Origin: Romanomermis culicivorax
Lineage: Eukaryota; Nematoda; Enoplea; Mermithida; Mermithidae
DNA length: 64,000 bases
Direction of reading: 5' to 3'
NCBI GenBank assembly: GCA_963922205.1
Contig: CAWUHX010000081.1
Span: forward strand, 62,001 to 126,000
The translations under genes and the position numbers were made by a program. Positions 12,801 to 24,700 of the stretch are shown piece after piece (within the stretch, counting starts at the first letter, position 1; each line of letters opens with the position of its first letter). The notes beneath the pieces were generated by a model. The model did no database searches. It saw nothing but the letters and a program-made list of their open reading frames with translations, and was not told the origin of the DNA.

Positions 12801-15270
12801 AAAAATGAATTCGTTGATTTTTTAAACATTCTTCCATTCATTTATTGAATACCATCATTTTTCTGGGCAAAATCTAAAATGAGAGTATTACAGATTATCT
12901 TTGGAATACATTTTCTATTATTTCAGTATTTCATGTATTCGAAAATTTTCCGGTGCTTACGTACCGGAGAAGTTAAACGTGCATGGTTTTCATGATTCGA
13001 AATTTCTCATCTCATTTATCAATTGGTAATCTTCAGTATTCGGTTTGAATTCTGTTGGAAATTGAGATTTTTTATTGCTCTTCGTAAATTCTTTCTCCCG
13101 GTTGAAGTTTTCTGAACTTTGTGAACACAAATTTTGTCATTTAGAAACGATGAATACGCGATTTTCGACTGAAAATGTAAAGTTTTTATTTTGGGGATAA
13201 GGCCTGAAAAAACTCATTTTTCAGCGTTCTAGAATATCGAAAAAAAATTTCGATTGAAAAATCAATTGAAATCTTAAAATCTTCAGCTCTAATCACAGAA
13301 ATGACAGCAGCAACTATTAATTTTGCTCAATCAATCTAAAATACTGTTCTTGAGCTAGAAAAACAGATACTTTTTATGATTTTCTTAGCAATCTACAATT
13401 TTCGCTCGTTTTACACATTTTTCAAATGATTTGAACTTTCAACGAAAAAAAATTTCGTGTGCGGAAAAAATTTTCGGTCATTTACGCACTGTGCGAATCA
13501 AGGCGTGGGGAAAAAATCCTGCTCTGGATACCCCGCTGGCCCGCAAAAATCATCAAACATCTCCCCGAACTTTTTCCAAGACAGCTTTCCTGATGATTTT
13601 TATGCATATTTTGTATGAAAAACATGCTTGCGGAACTTTTTTTGCTTGCCTATCCCCCAACCGCCCTTGCTAAACAGTCTGGGACCCCCCCCCCCTAGAA
13701 AATTCTTGCCGTGCATGTCTGATGGCATACAGTATCCACGATACCATAAAATCTTTTCTCAGGTTTACTAAAAGGAAATTTTTTCCATGTAAGGTTTACT
13801 ATATATGCGTCAATTTTCGACTATTGAGGTTACACCATTTTTTGATGATTTGCTACACGCCAATTTTTTGCCTGTACAATGTGCGCGGACGATACACAAA
13901 GGGTGCAGTCATCGTGTTATTTCCTCTGAACTCGTGGTAGACTTGATGCTGCACATGTAAATCACGAGTCCAGACCAGGATTTTTGCAACAGACGCCGGC
14001 GATGCTGGCCAGTCGTTGGTATAGAGCGGCTAACACCCAGCATGCTAGTACCGTTGAACATGTACATTGTTTAGAATACTATTACTGACAAAAACTCGAC
14101 TATTTTAAATTCTAGATCACATGGAACAAAAAATTACCGATCGGCCAATAAATATGGATGACATGTTCGCCATAACAACGGTCTAAATTTCATAACCGAT
14201 ATAAAGCGTGCCAAATTTTTGACTTCGTTTTTTAAATATTGTTCATTCACCATATGACTCAGGTAGAATAATTTGGCGCCCTTAAGCAAACATGATGCGA
14301 AAATTTTTTTCTATCATAAACACAAAAATACTTGGTAAACTTCTGTCCAGAATCGATGTTTTAGTGTTTTCTTGACCTGCTTGAGTTTTTCTTTTTTCTT
14401 TATTAGGTCTAAATGCGTCAAAACGCCCATAATCTTAGGCATACCATGAACTTGACATATGTTCAAAAATTCGAAAGCTTCCATCTCGAAACCGAAACTT
14501 GCGTCAATGAGCAACAGTACCTGTGAAAAAACTGATTAAAATTTACAGAAAATGAGTAGACTTTCTCTTTACCAAGTCAGCAACTTTGGCAATATCTATC
14601 ATCGAGTTTATATCGTTATTGCATTCAATGAAAGTTAACCTACGCTTCTTGCCTGAACAAAAAATTCAAAAAAATTCATGCATAACTTCATTTTAAGGGC
14701 CGTAAAATAACCTGCGACCACGGTTACGGGTCCTTGGATGTTGGACAAGGACTGACGAGTGTAGTTTTTGATCAAACATTTCATAAGTAAACTTTTGCCG
14801 ACTTTAGGAGGGCCGACGATAGCTACGACAAAAGGAGGCGGTTCTACTGGTGTTCGGTCAACTTCTGGCACGTGAGCTTTCTTTTGACTGATGTCAGCGA
14901 CTCTTAAGTAGAATAACGATACGTACACAAAATGAGCGCAAAGAAAACCTATTCCACATAAAGTAATATTTTCCTTGGAAACTAAAGAAATTACTGCATA
15001 CCTTCTAACAGCTTTTTCTGCGCGTTTCGCCGACTGAAACGTAAACGCTTTAGGATTTTTGTGTTTAGCGGCCTTTTTGCCATCGGCATCCAAAATTTCT
15101 TTTGCGATTTTCGATTCATCGAAAGTCAACTGTTGACTAGACGGTTCGGTAGATTCGTCACCATTTTTAGTGTCATTTATGTCGATTTTCCGTTTCTTCT
15201 TTTCGGCCTTACGACCGCTATGCCGTTTCCTGTGAGGCTTCCGACTTTCTGCGAATTCATTATCGGCCAT
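6804..15270 (-). CDS. BMS1: Ribosome biogenesis GTPase BMS1
   Basis: Nucleolar GTPase of the 90S pre-ribosome/SSU processome, which in yeast delivers Rcl1 to pre-rRNA for 40S assembly. The model has 23 exons: 15002-15270, 14712-14902, 14573-14652, 14332-14520, 14138-14280, 12024-12145, 11776-11966, 11579-11718, 11428-11515, 11316-11372, 11224-11250, 10923-11034, 10699-10868, 10310-10517, 10040-10215, 9437-9649, 9135-9315, 8912-8964, 8725-8847, 8482-8629, 8181-8356, 7934-8119, 6804-7058. All junctions are GT/AG and in phase, giving about 1165 aa (human about 1280). Visible features are a basic N-terminus, a P-loop GPPKVGKS in exon 2, LTHLD (G4-like) in exon 4, the acidic middle region, [10 protein letters not shown], the translation-factor-like C-terminal part ([22 protein letters not shown]) and a basic coiled tail. 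The exon at 11224-11250 is only 27 bp, chosen because it keeps the frame. Intron 5 holds a transposable element. Confidence 0.95.
12440..13720. mobile_element. Non-autonomous element with TTTCCGCAC words in BMS1 intron 5
   Basis: The left end (about 12460-12535) repeats TTTTCCGCAC and its complement GTGCGGAAAA; the right end (about 13455-13525) repeats GTGCGGAAAAA and GCACTGTGCG. The interior shares a core with the elements at 39949-43486 and 47322-48337: a segment near GTGCATTTTxxxxAAGGT, then the hairpin CCGGCGCTTTGCGCCGG (12619-12635), and a right segment with AATCTTCAGCTCTxAxCAC and AGCAGCAACT. A second hairpin, CCGGTGCTTACGTACCGG, lies at 12950-12967. No ORF of significance. The exact ends and target duplication were not resolved. 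Confidence 0.6.
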
Positions 15271-17476
15271 TAGAGTTTAAAACTAAAATTCATTGAAATC
15301 TGAATTACGTATTTTTATCTTAACGATGAATTCGTACGTTGAGACACAACTATCCGCGTGTGAGACACAGCTGTACGCGAGTTATATGCGACCAACTGCA
15401 AGCAAGGCGCTGCGGTCCGCAACTGGGATGCAGCCGTCTGCAAGTGTTATATTTGAAATGAATGACGAGTTGAAGATTTCACTCTATTTACTGTAAAATT
15501 GACAATAAATGACACTTCTGACTTGACTTTTTCTCGAACTTGAAACATTTGGGAGGCATGGCCCTAAAATTCTATATATAGAGAAAAAAATATTTCACTC
15601 CATTATAGTTCACAGCGCTTGCCTTTTTGTCGACATAAGCGCCAATAGTCGGATGATAATGAACTGATAATAATTTATCTACAATAGGTCACGGTTGCTG
15701 ATCTAAGGCTTTCTCCGGACAGTTTTTATGGTTGTGCCAGGGGTTTTTTAGGCCAATTTGAAGCCATGGCTCCTGAAAATTCTGATTGGCTCCTAAAAAT
15801 TTAGGGGCACAAGCCAAATTGGCTTGTAAAAATGAGAGCCTAACCACCCTTTTTGATTAGGCTATAGAGCTTCCTCTGCCGAGATGCATTTTTATGCACT
15901 TTGAAATGAAAAATACCGAAAATTATATCTCAATTCATTTATGATTCTTGGTATCATTTCTGTTGCGCGGTTAGAAAATGTCATCCTAGCTTATCCTTGA
16001 AGCTTTCAGAAACCAGCATGTTATGGATGAATCTTTGATGTTGTATTGTTTTTTCCACAGATTATTTTCATAAAATCGTTTTTCGCGGCGCTGTGGAATT
16101 TTCGGCTTTGGGGAACATAACTTTTTGCATTTGGAAAATGATTAAAACATCATCAGCATGGGAAATGGCAGAATTTTTTGCTATCTGAAGAAGCCATTCA
16201 CATTCATTGTCACTTGCCTAATTTTTGAATTTTAGTTTGCCCCACTGAAAACACATTGAATTCACTGAGAAAATCGACCATTCATGTAGGAAAAAGATAT
16301 TAAAAGTATTCATTTTCCAACGCTATAGAATATCATAATCTAAAATTTTCTTTCAGTGCTAAGCGCCGGAGATATTCGAGTCCGAAGTAAAATATCTATC
16401 GCGCTCTTTAATGTTATGGATCATGTGAAAACAATCACTTTTTATAAATAATTATGATTGCTAAATTATTGGCTCCAGATATACAAGATCCAAAATGGAA
16501 GTAAAATGTTTGACCTCTTCCACCAATCAAATGGTGAAAAGATCGGTCATCGGCAGTTGCAGTAAAATGTGCTGAAAAATGCATTTTCCGACATTTTAGA
16601 GGCCTCGAAATTAAAATTTGGGGTAATTCCGGATAGTGGGGTAATTTTGGACGAAACTTTTTTTTCGCATTTACGGGTTCGTATCTCGAAAAATATTGAC
16701 TTACTGTGAATAAATTTTTTTCTCCGAAAGTATGTTCTTTTTCACAAATAATATACTTAAATTTATTGGTTTTATTCTTTGTTTGATTTTCAGGATGTTG
16801 ATTTTCGTGAAAGATTTTTTTCAAGAAATTTTAGGCGGTGTCAAAACTTTTCTCGTATATCGGTACTGTAAAAGTTCATGAAGTGATGTTTTATTTTTAA
16901 ACTAACAATATATCAAACTAAATAACTTCAAAATATGTTTGGATTTTATAAAATTTGAAAAAGTAATGACTTTTTAAATTTCAAAATTTCATTTTACAAA
17001 ATGTAGGGGTAATTTTGGACAGGCTGTCTGTAAATCTGTAATATAGTTTGTGTTGATGAGTTACGAATTTTACGAAAGTATTCGCTTTCAGGCATTCAAT
17101 TTTTCCGTTTCGTTTGTGCCTTATATAGCCGAATCTCAAAATATTGATCTCACTCGCCCGTTGCTAAATTTTGCCAGAAAAATTTCTAAAAAAAATTTAA
17201 CTTGTGTTTATGCCATAAATTTTTTTTAAAACTTGCTAAATGTCCAAATTTGCCCTTACAATGGGTTAAATGTGTCAAAAACGAATAACAAGCAGATTTC
17301 CTATGTCTCCGTCCCCCCAAAATTTCGGATTTACCCCCCCCCCCCAAACTGGTCGGAGGTCTTACAGGTATGGTTAAGTGATGTTGGGTACACGGTAGGC
17401 CAAGTTGGGGGGTCCCCCCCCCCCCAATTACAGGTATAACAAGGTGGCATTTTTAAATGAAAGAACACTGAATAAA
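15271..17476. other. Intergenic DNA upstream of BMS1 with element relics
   Basis: No gene was recognised. At 15730-15850 there are repeated GGCTCCTAAAAAT and GCCAATTTG words, also seen at 26900-27290. At 16310-16380 there is the internal core motif CAACGCTATAGAATATC followed by a degenerate GTGCTAAGCGCC hairpin. At 16620-17025 GGGGTAATTTTGGAC-type words recur. At 17320-17445 there is an end of the poly-G/ATACCTGTAA repeat. All are best read as remains of non-autonomous elements. Confidence 0.45.
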
Positions 17477-18390
17477 GCAGCGTTTTTTTTGTGTACGGAC
17501 ATTTGTGCCAATTGGCACAAGAGGCCAAAAATATTTGTGCCACTGGCACAAAAAATTTTTTTAACTAGAAATATACTGAAAACTGCGGAAAAAATTTATG
17601 CCAAAAGCTGGCGCTTCGCGCCGAAACAATAATTTAGCCTTTCATCTTGTTCAGAAAATTTTGCTGATCATTTTTCAGCTATGCCCAGTCCGCGGAAATA
17701 ACTCTTAGGCTTAGGCTTAGGCTTAGGCTTAGACTTAAAGCAATGGGAAATAGAAATAAAGGGTGAAAATGTGAAAGGTCAAATTTTCAAGCTTAAACTG
17801 AATGTGTGAGAAACGAAAAGTGGATCTGAATGTGAAACTTGGTTTCCGCGCCTCCATTTGCTGTCCATTGATCATTTCAGGTGATAAACTGCCGAAAAAT
17901 TTGTGTATTGCTCATTTTTGGACTTCACGCCTAAAAAATATTCCGCCCCAAAAGTTTGATAAAAGCCCGTTTAAAACTCATTATTTTTTGGAAAAATCGT
18001 GCCCTACCTATTTTTCAGCTAAACCATGTCAGTCAGATTAAAAAAAACTGTGCAAGAAAATAGTTCACAACGACTATAAAACAAATGGAATGCTGACACA
18101 ATTTAAATAACTCCAGATGTTCAGGGAGTTCAAATCGATTCGATTTTCAACCACGAATATGAATTATCTATAAGAGAAAATAAAGTCGAAAATTGTGTAA
18201 ATTCTGGGTCGAAATATCGTACCGTTACCAACGATATCGATTTTTCTATTTGAATCAATCAAACACAAAAAGTAAGAATTTCAGTTTTGAATCTGATCAA
18301 TTAACAGAGAATATTCAGAACTTCTTCTCATTCATCAATCATTGAGAGCCTAACACTGGAATGAAGGCATATTTCATTTGATCAGATACA
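17477..18390. mobile_element. 5' end and core of a GTGCCA-word element (right end missing)
   Basis: It begins with CAGCGTTTTTTTTGTG and the palindromic pair TTGTGCCAATTGGCACAAGAGGCC, as in the complete copy at 48480-49317. The core (about 18080-18380), with GTTCAGGGAGTTCAAATCGA, CAACGATATCGATTTTTCTA and AATCAATCAAACACAAAAA, also matches that copy. The right terminal GTGCCA cluster is absent, so the copy is truncated. A GGCGCTTCGCGCC hairpin (17610-17622) and a TTAGGC run lie inside. Confidence 0.65.
17705..17734 (+). repeat. Interstitial telomere-type (TTAGGC) repeat
   Basis: Four perfect TTAGGC units (17705-17728) are followed by TTAGAC. TTAGGC is the telomeric hexamer of nematodes, so this is both a lineage clue and a possible scar of telomerase-mediated repair or a captured telomere fragment. 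A two-unit CCTAAGCCTAAG occurs at about 46906-46917. Confidence 0.75.
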
Positions 18391-18782
18391 GTAAACGATA
18401 ATAGATGCATACTTTTATAAGTACACGTAAGGCCTTTTGCATTAGACGCGACAATGACTAAACGGTCATTTATACTTGCCTTTTCGACGGAACGGAACAG
18501 ATTGCCAACAGCCTGTAACTTTAACTATGAAAATTCACTAAAAGGCAAGTATAAATGAAATTTTTCGAACAAATAAGAAAATACGAGTCATCTGTACTTC
18601 ATTCGTAATTAACGATAAATCCACAGTAACAAAACATAATAAATAAGGCACATATTACAATTTTTTAATAACAAAAGCCTGAGGTTTTTTTCTTTTTTTT
18701 ATATTCAAAAACCTGCGATATCAAAAACGCGTCAAAATTAGGTACCAATCCACGGTCCACTACGCAAAAATGATACAAAACA

Positions 18783-21700
18783 CTAAACCAATGTCAAACC
18801 TAAAACTAATCCCAAAATCAATCCGACCAGCACAATGCCGATAATAATCCACAAAACTTGAGAGAAATTTTTGCAGCAAGAAGCGTAATCGATCTTTTCT
18901 TTTTTGTACGATTCTTTGTCTTTGAAAATGTCGCCGTCGGCTGAATGCGCAATTTTTTGATCGAAAGCTTCGCCTAATTGGTGGTAATTGGTAGTTGGCG
19001 GTACGTCATCTACGCACGGATTCATAGCAACTTGAGGTGGTGGTGGCATGGCGAACGGTCCGCCGCCTGGAGCAATTGGCGCTTGAGGCAGCTGATAGCG
19101 ACATGCTTCCTGCAAAAGATTGAAAAATTTGATTTTCTAACAAATAGGTGTCCGACCGCAGTGGGCTGATTTTTAATACAATAATTAAAATTTTACCAAC
19201 CAAAATATATTTTGGAATCACTTATTGCCTGTTCGAATGGCCGGGAAGTCCACATATACACGGCGTTTTAAAAATGGCCAGACCGAAAATTTTGTAACTT
19301 ATTGCTACCGTAAGTTTTTAGACGAACTAATTTACTGTACACTTAAACATTTTGTGTCAATGCTGATTTTTTTGCATGCACGATCTGATTAGGCCCATCT
19401 TACTGCAGAAATTTCTCTGCTAATATTGGAACCAGTTGAATGAACGGTGCGGTAAATTTCTTGCTTTTTTAGCTGCAGGTGTTCATTTTGATTTCGATGA
19501 AGATGTTAGAAAATTCTAATCAAAGCCATCTGAAATAAGCACGATAAATGGTATCTACTCTTTTCAATGTCTTTTAATTTTCTCCAGCTGTGTTTCTAAT
19601 GCCTATTGTTTTCCCTAAATATATCGAAAAAGTAATTTATTTGCGTGTAATTATTATATGAGTAACATAGAAATGGCGTTCATTCCGAAAATAATTTCTT
19701 CTGAGTTCTAGTTGAAACAAAGAAACAAAGGTTGAAATTGAACTGGAAAATTCAAAAATAACAAAGACAAAAACCGCTCTTAAAGTCGTTTTCGCTAAAT
19801 TTTTACTGTAGGATTTTTTTACATGAAGAATTGGTGACAAATTCGTAGACTCGTGCGACGTACGGTTCTGAAAAATGTGATGGCATGGCATAGTACTTGC
19901 TTTCCACTTTTATTATTTTGTACAAGAATTCCAAGAAAAACTGACTGTAGATACACATAGCATAGCGTTTTGACAAAAAAATGAAAATTTCCTCCTCTGT
20001 TGTTTTTTTCTAAAAAGGTTACTTTTGAAAAAAAACAGATGTAATAAGTGATCACAATGAACTCACTTGCTCGCAATCTCTGTTTGCTCCTGGATATTCT
20101 AAAGCCAACGGTCCATTACTAGTTATAAATGGCGGCATTTGCGGGCAGCCCCAAGGTCCAGGAACAGGAGGGCCGATTGACGGTCCGAAAAAGTGCGGAG
20201 GCGGAGGCATACCAAACATAGGCGGCGGCAGTGCTTCCATACTGTGAGACCTTCGTTTCATTTTTTTCTTTTTCAACTTTTTTTGCTTAAGCAGCGTTAT
20301 AGACTCGAAATCATGGGAATGCCTGAAAACTTTTGAGATAAAAAGCAAAAAACTGAAAAAAACTTTTTTGTCACATCATTGGGGGCATAAAAGCGGGCAC
20401 CATCGGCATCATGGGCAGCGGAGGCATAAAATCACCTTGAAAAGACGGCGCACCACCCATATAGGGTGGATCATGTTGGAAATCCATTGGACCCATGAAC
20501 GTCGGCCCGGGAGGAGGCGACATCATATGGCACGGGAAGGCGTTCACGTCGTATGGCATTGGCATTGGAACCGAATCAATGCCCGGTTCAAAATGTTGAC
20601 CCTTTGAAATGAAATTTACGAATTCTCTATCATTCAACATAGGAACGACGTTTAACATTCAGAAGTGGAAGTTGCACAAAGCACGCTAATTTCATTAATA
20701 CGTGACAAGTATTGATGCAATCGCCAAAAAAGATTTCAGTTTGGCTACGGTAACCTCATCTAATCAAGTATTCGTAGAAACACAATTACAAAGAATTTTA
20801 CGATTTGTGAAATCTTTTCCTAAAACCTATGGGATAATTACAAATTAATTTTTTTTCAATGATCAATACCGATCTAAATGCTACTATAACTATAGCAGCG
20901 AACTATATCAATTTGCTCCGTTTTCAAACATTCAATGTGAAAATTACTCAGCCAGCATGTCATGATTCGGACTAAATGAGAAGGACATTGAAAATCAATC
21001 TTTCATGGGTTTCCCAAAATTTCAAGTAAAAATGTACTGAGTTCGAGTTAAATATCACTAATATGCTTAAATTCAGGATAAAATCAATGGTAAAAGGAAA
21101 TTTCCTTTCGAGAATCTTTAACCTCCTTAAATAAAGCTAATTTTAGAATGTAACAGACTACGGATTTTGCTGAAAACGTCCATTATAAAAAAATGAAGTC
21201 AATAAGGCATGTTTATTCTCAGCAATGTATAGGTGAAATAGGCACATACGGTTAATTGAATTGAATATGGACAAGTAGAATGAAAATTAGAATATTCTAG
21301 CTGGGCCGACCTTAAAGCGGCCATTTTTTATCGGACCACGCCATTTTTTAAGATTGATGCCTTTCTCTATATGCTTACGAGAAAATCTTAAAAAAAGAGT
21401 TTCAGCCAACAACGAGTCTTCATAGTGAAGAGTTTCGAAATCTGGAGACAAAGGATGTCCCTGCCTAATCTGACTAAAATCATGACCAATGTCTTTATTC
21501 CTAGCAGGATGAATATGACTATCGAATGTGATTTCAAGACTCTCAAAAATAACTATTCCATAACTTCGGGGACTTAAATAAAAATTTGCAAAGTTTTATG
21601 AAGCATTAATTAGAATTCGTTCTTCCATCAAACCTAAATTTTGTTAGACTAGAGTTGGAACTTATCCCACCGAGGCGCTCTTACAGGTGAATGGCATTAC

Positions 21701-24700
21701 CCTATATAAAGTCAGCTGCTGTTGATATTCGAACGGGTGTCTCCTATTGTTTTCGATCAAATTTTTGCAATCGTCCGTACTGCTACACTCCGAAGTGGTG
21801 TTATACGACGCCGGTGGTTTTGGTCTATTGATCATCGCCATTTTTTTGGCTGCGAATTGATCTCCATCGTCGTAATCCCTCAATTAAATATTCGAGAATT
21901 CAATGAAACCACTTTAAGTGAGACCAATCTTTGGCCACTACTTTTCGAGATAATCAGAAAATGCGGCGAGGACTGTGATCAGTTTTCTTATAGTCACACG
22001 ATACTCCAATCTCTAACAATATTTTTCTTATCCAAAAATGTTTACCATTCCAAGTCAAAGATCTGCATAAGGTCAAATTATTGCATTACAAGTCAGTGCA
22101 GAGCAATGACAGAAGTTCTTGTGGATATCAATCTTTGTGGCTGGTTATCTTTGACTATTGCTCACACGTTTTCAAATTTTATCCTCAAATTCTCTAGCTT
22201 GTTTTTTCCACAACGACAAAAAATTAACCCACTTTGAGGAGCCTTGATAACAATAGGCGTACTTAAGTCGTTCCACAGCGATCGAACTTCAGCTAAAAAG
22301 TGCAGTATCAGGAGAACTCGATTTCTAGGCAGGAAAAACTCATATTTTCACGGTCAAAAAGTAACAAGAGAAACTAGCGGTGAATTATATCCTAAGAAAT
22401 CGTTCTTTTTCGACGGAAAAATAAATATATCTCGTAAATATCTGGATAGTGTCCTAAAATGGTGAATCTCTATTGCATTCTAGAAAAATAAATAGATTGA
22501 AGGAACTTCTGGGAACTCTTCGAAATGAATAGAATCACAGAAAGCTCATCCTGAGCAATATTTGACCGAAATTGATAACTTAATTATTAATTATATTACG
22601 AAATCGTAAAAAATCTGGAGGTTATTCAGTTCAGTCATACTGGTAGGTCAATTTTTGTACCTTCTGGGAATAAGTGGCGGTGAATCCGACGACGCTGCCA
22701 TCATTCTAGCCGCAATTTCATCGTTGACTTCTCGCCATGGTTTCGACTTCGTACTGGTAGTTTTGGCAGTCGTGGCTTCGCTACCCTGAAATTTCGATTT
22801 TTTTGCAAAATATTAACTAGATCATATATATCGCGGTGCAATACACCAAAAAACGAATTTTCGAAGTTTTATCGAAACAATAATTACTTGTCTGCTAAAA
22901 GTTGGCATGTAGAAATTTGTACGAAATAATATAACTATACCAATATTTTTGTATAGTTAAGAAATCGACTAAGTAATTTGAAAATCTCCACCAATCAACC
23001 AACAGTATATACCCGTATAGGATACACGCGCGGCGTATATACAGTATTCTCTATGACCACCGGTTTGTTACTAAACTACGTATTTTGGGTCCTTTTTATA
23101 TTTAAAGGTGACATTCTTAAGGTCACACGTTTCTATATAGTCGGCGCATATATTCGTGGTAAACAATAGTTTTTTAGGTTGAAAAAGCCATAAAATGAAA
23201 ATTTTCTTTTTCTCTTTAAGAATACAAAATAGCGAGTACAGACAGAAAAATTTGCTGAACGTCAAGGCCTAAAACAGTGCGAGAGTTTGGTTCCTCTTTT
23301 ATACGTGTGTTTTTCAGGAAGAATTTTCTTGAAATAACGTTTTTAGGAAAAGCAATGTCCAATTTATCAACGCTTGGCTTGCAATTGAAAAAAATGGAAA
23401 TAGTATATTCCAAAAATTATTGGCCAGAAACACATTTCATTTAAAAAAAAAATAAGTTGATTAATCAAGCTCAAAAAACGTTTTAATAAAAAATCAACCC
23501 AATTACATACTTGCGCAACTGTAAAACATTTTTCGACAAGATTCTTCAGTTTCATTTTAAATGCATCAATGAGGACGCTGGTCGTGCGTTTTAGAATGCA
23601 TATTGTGAAGTGTGTACAGTGAGCACGATACTTGACAGCCTGAAATTCAGTTGTCAGATTCAGATAATATCAAGAAACAGTTTTTTCAAAATTTTCCATG
23701 CAAACCAGAAATCAACTTTTTTGCGCATAAAAATGATCTTTACGTTTAGAGACGTGCCCTATTGACTACAACTTCGTGGAAGATGATAATCTTGCTGACA
23801 ATCATTTTACATCTTCCACTTGAAAAGTTTCTATCATTAATTGCATCTATCACCGAGCAGATTGATAGCCTATGTCATTCAAAATAATCGTGAATTTTGA
23901 AAATTCTCTCAAGCTATCAACCCTTAGAAAACCCCATAAAAAGCCTGGCTGATCACCTGGCCTTCAAGCTTCTTTACATGTACATGATTACAGCGTGAGA
24001 ACAAAGATATTCGCATTTAGATTTTTCACATGCAAAATAATTTCTTGACTTTCCAAGTTTCAGTTTAAAATGAGGACTATGAATTATGATGCAATCGAGT
24101 ACTCTCTACGCGTACAGAATAGAAATGTTTACTGCTTACTTCATCGACTAAGTAAGTTTTGCTGCCGAGTCGTCTATTGTACGTTCTATTAGATTTTAGG
24201 CAATTTGGCTGCACGAATTGAGGTTGTTCTACATTTCTTGATGCAATTTCCGATTTGGCACCCCTTGAACATAAGGTTATTTACTGTAATAATTATGTAC
24301 AGTAGAACGTAAAATAATTTCGTCAGTGTATCGAAAACGGATTAAGGCGATCGAAAAGACTGAGAAATATTTTCACATAGATTAGAATAACAAGAAATAG
24401 TGAATTACCTCAGAAGAATATTATCTGTCTAATTCACGAATGTCTAAATTGTAATCATCCCTGTTACGAAGTTATGATGGATGAAAGATCCCATCAGCGC
24501 AGTCCCTATGAAAATCCTAACTATCAAGTATTTCAATCTTCCTACTAGAAATAGATGAACATTTCATCATTACGATGAAAAATAACAAACATGGTTGAGT
24601 TCCAACGTCCGAAAAATCCCAAATTCCTAACGTTTTTGATCAAGCTTCTGGATAGAAGCAAGTCAAAGTTGTATAGGAATGCGGAAGGATTCTGACTCTG

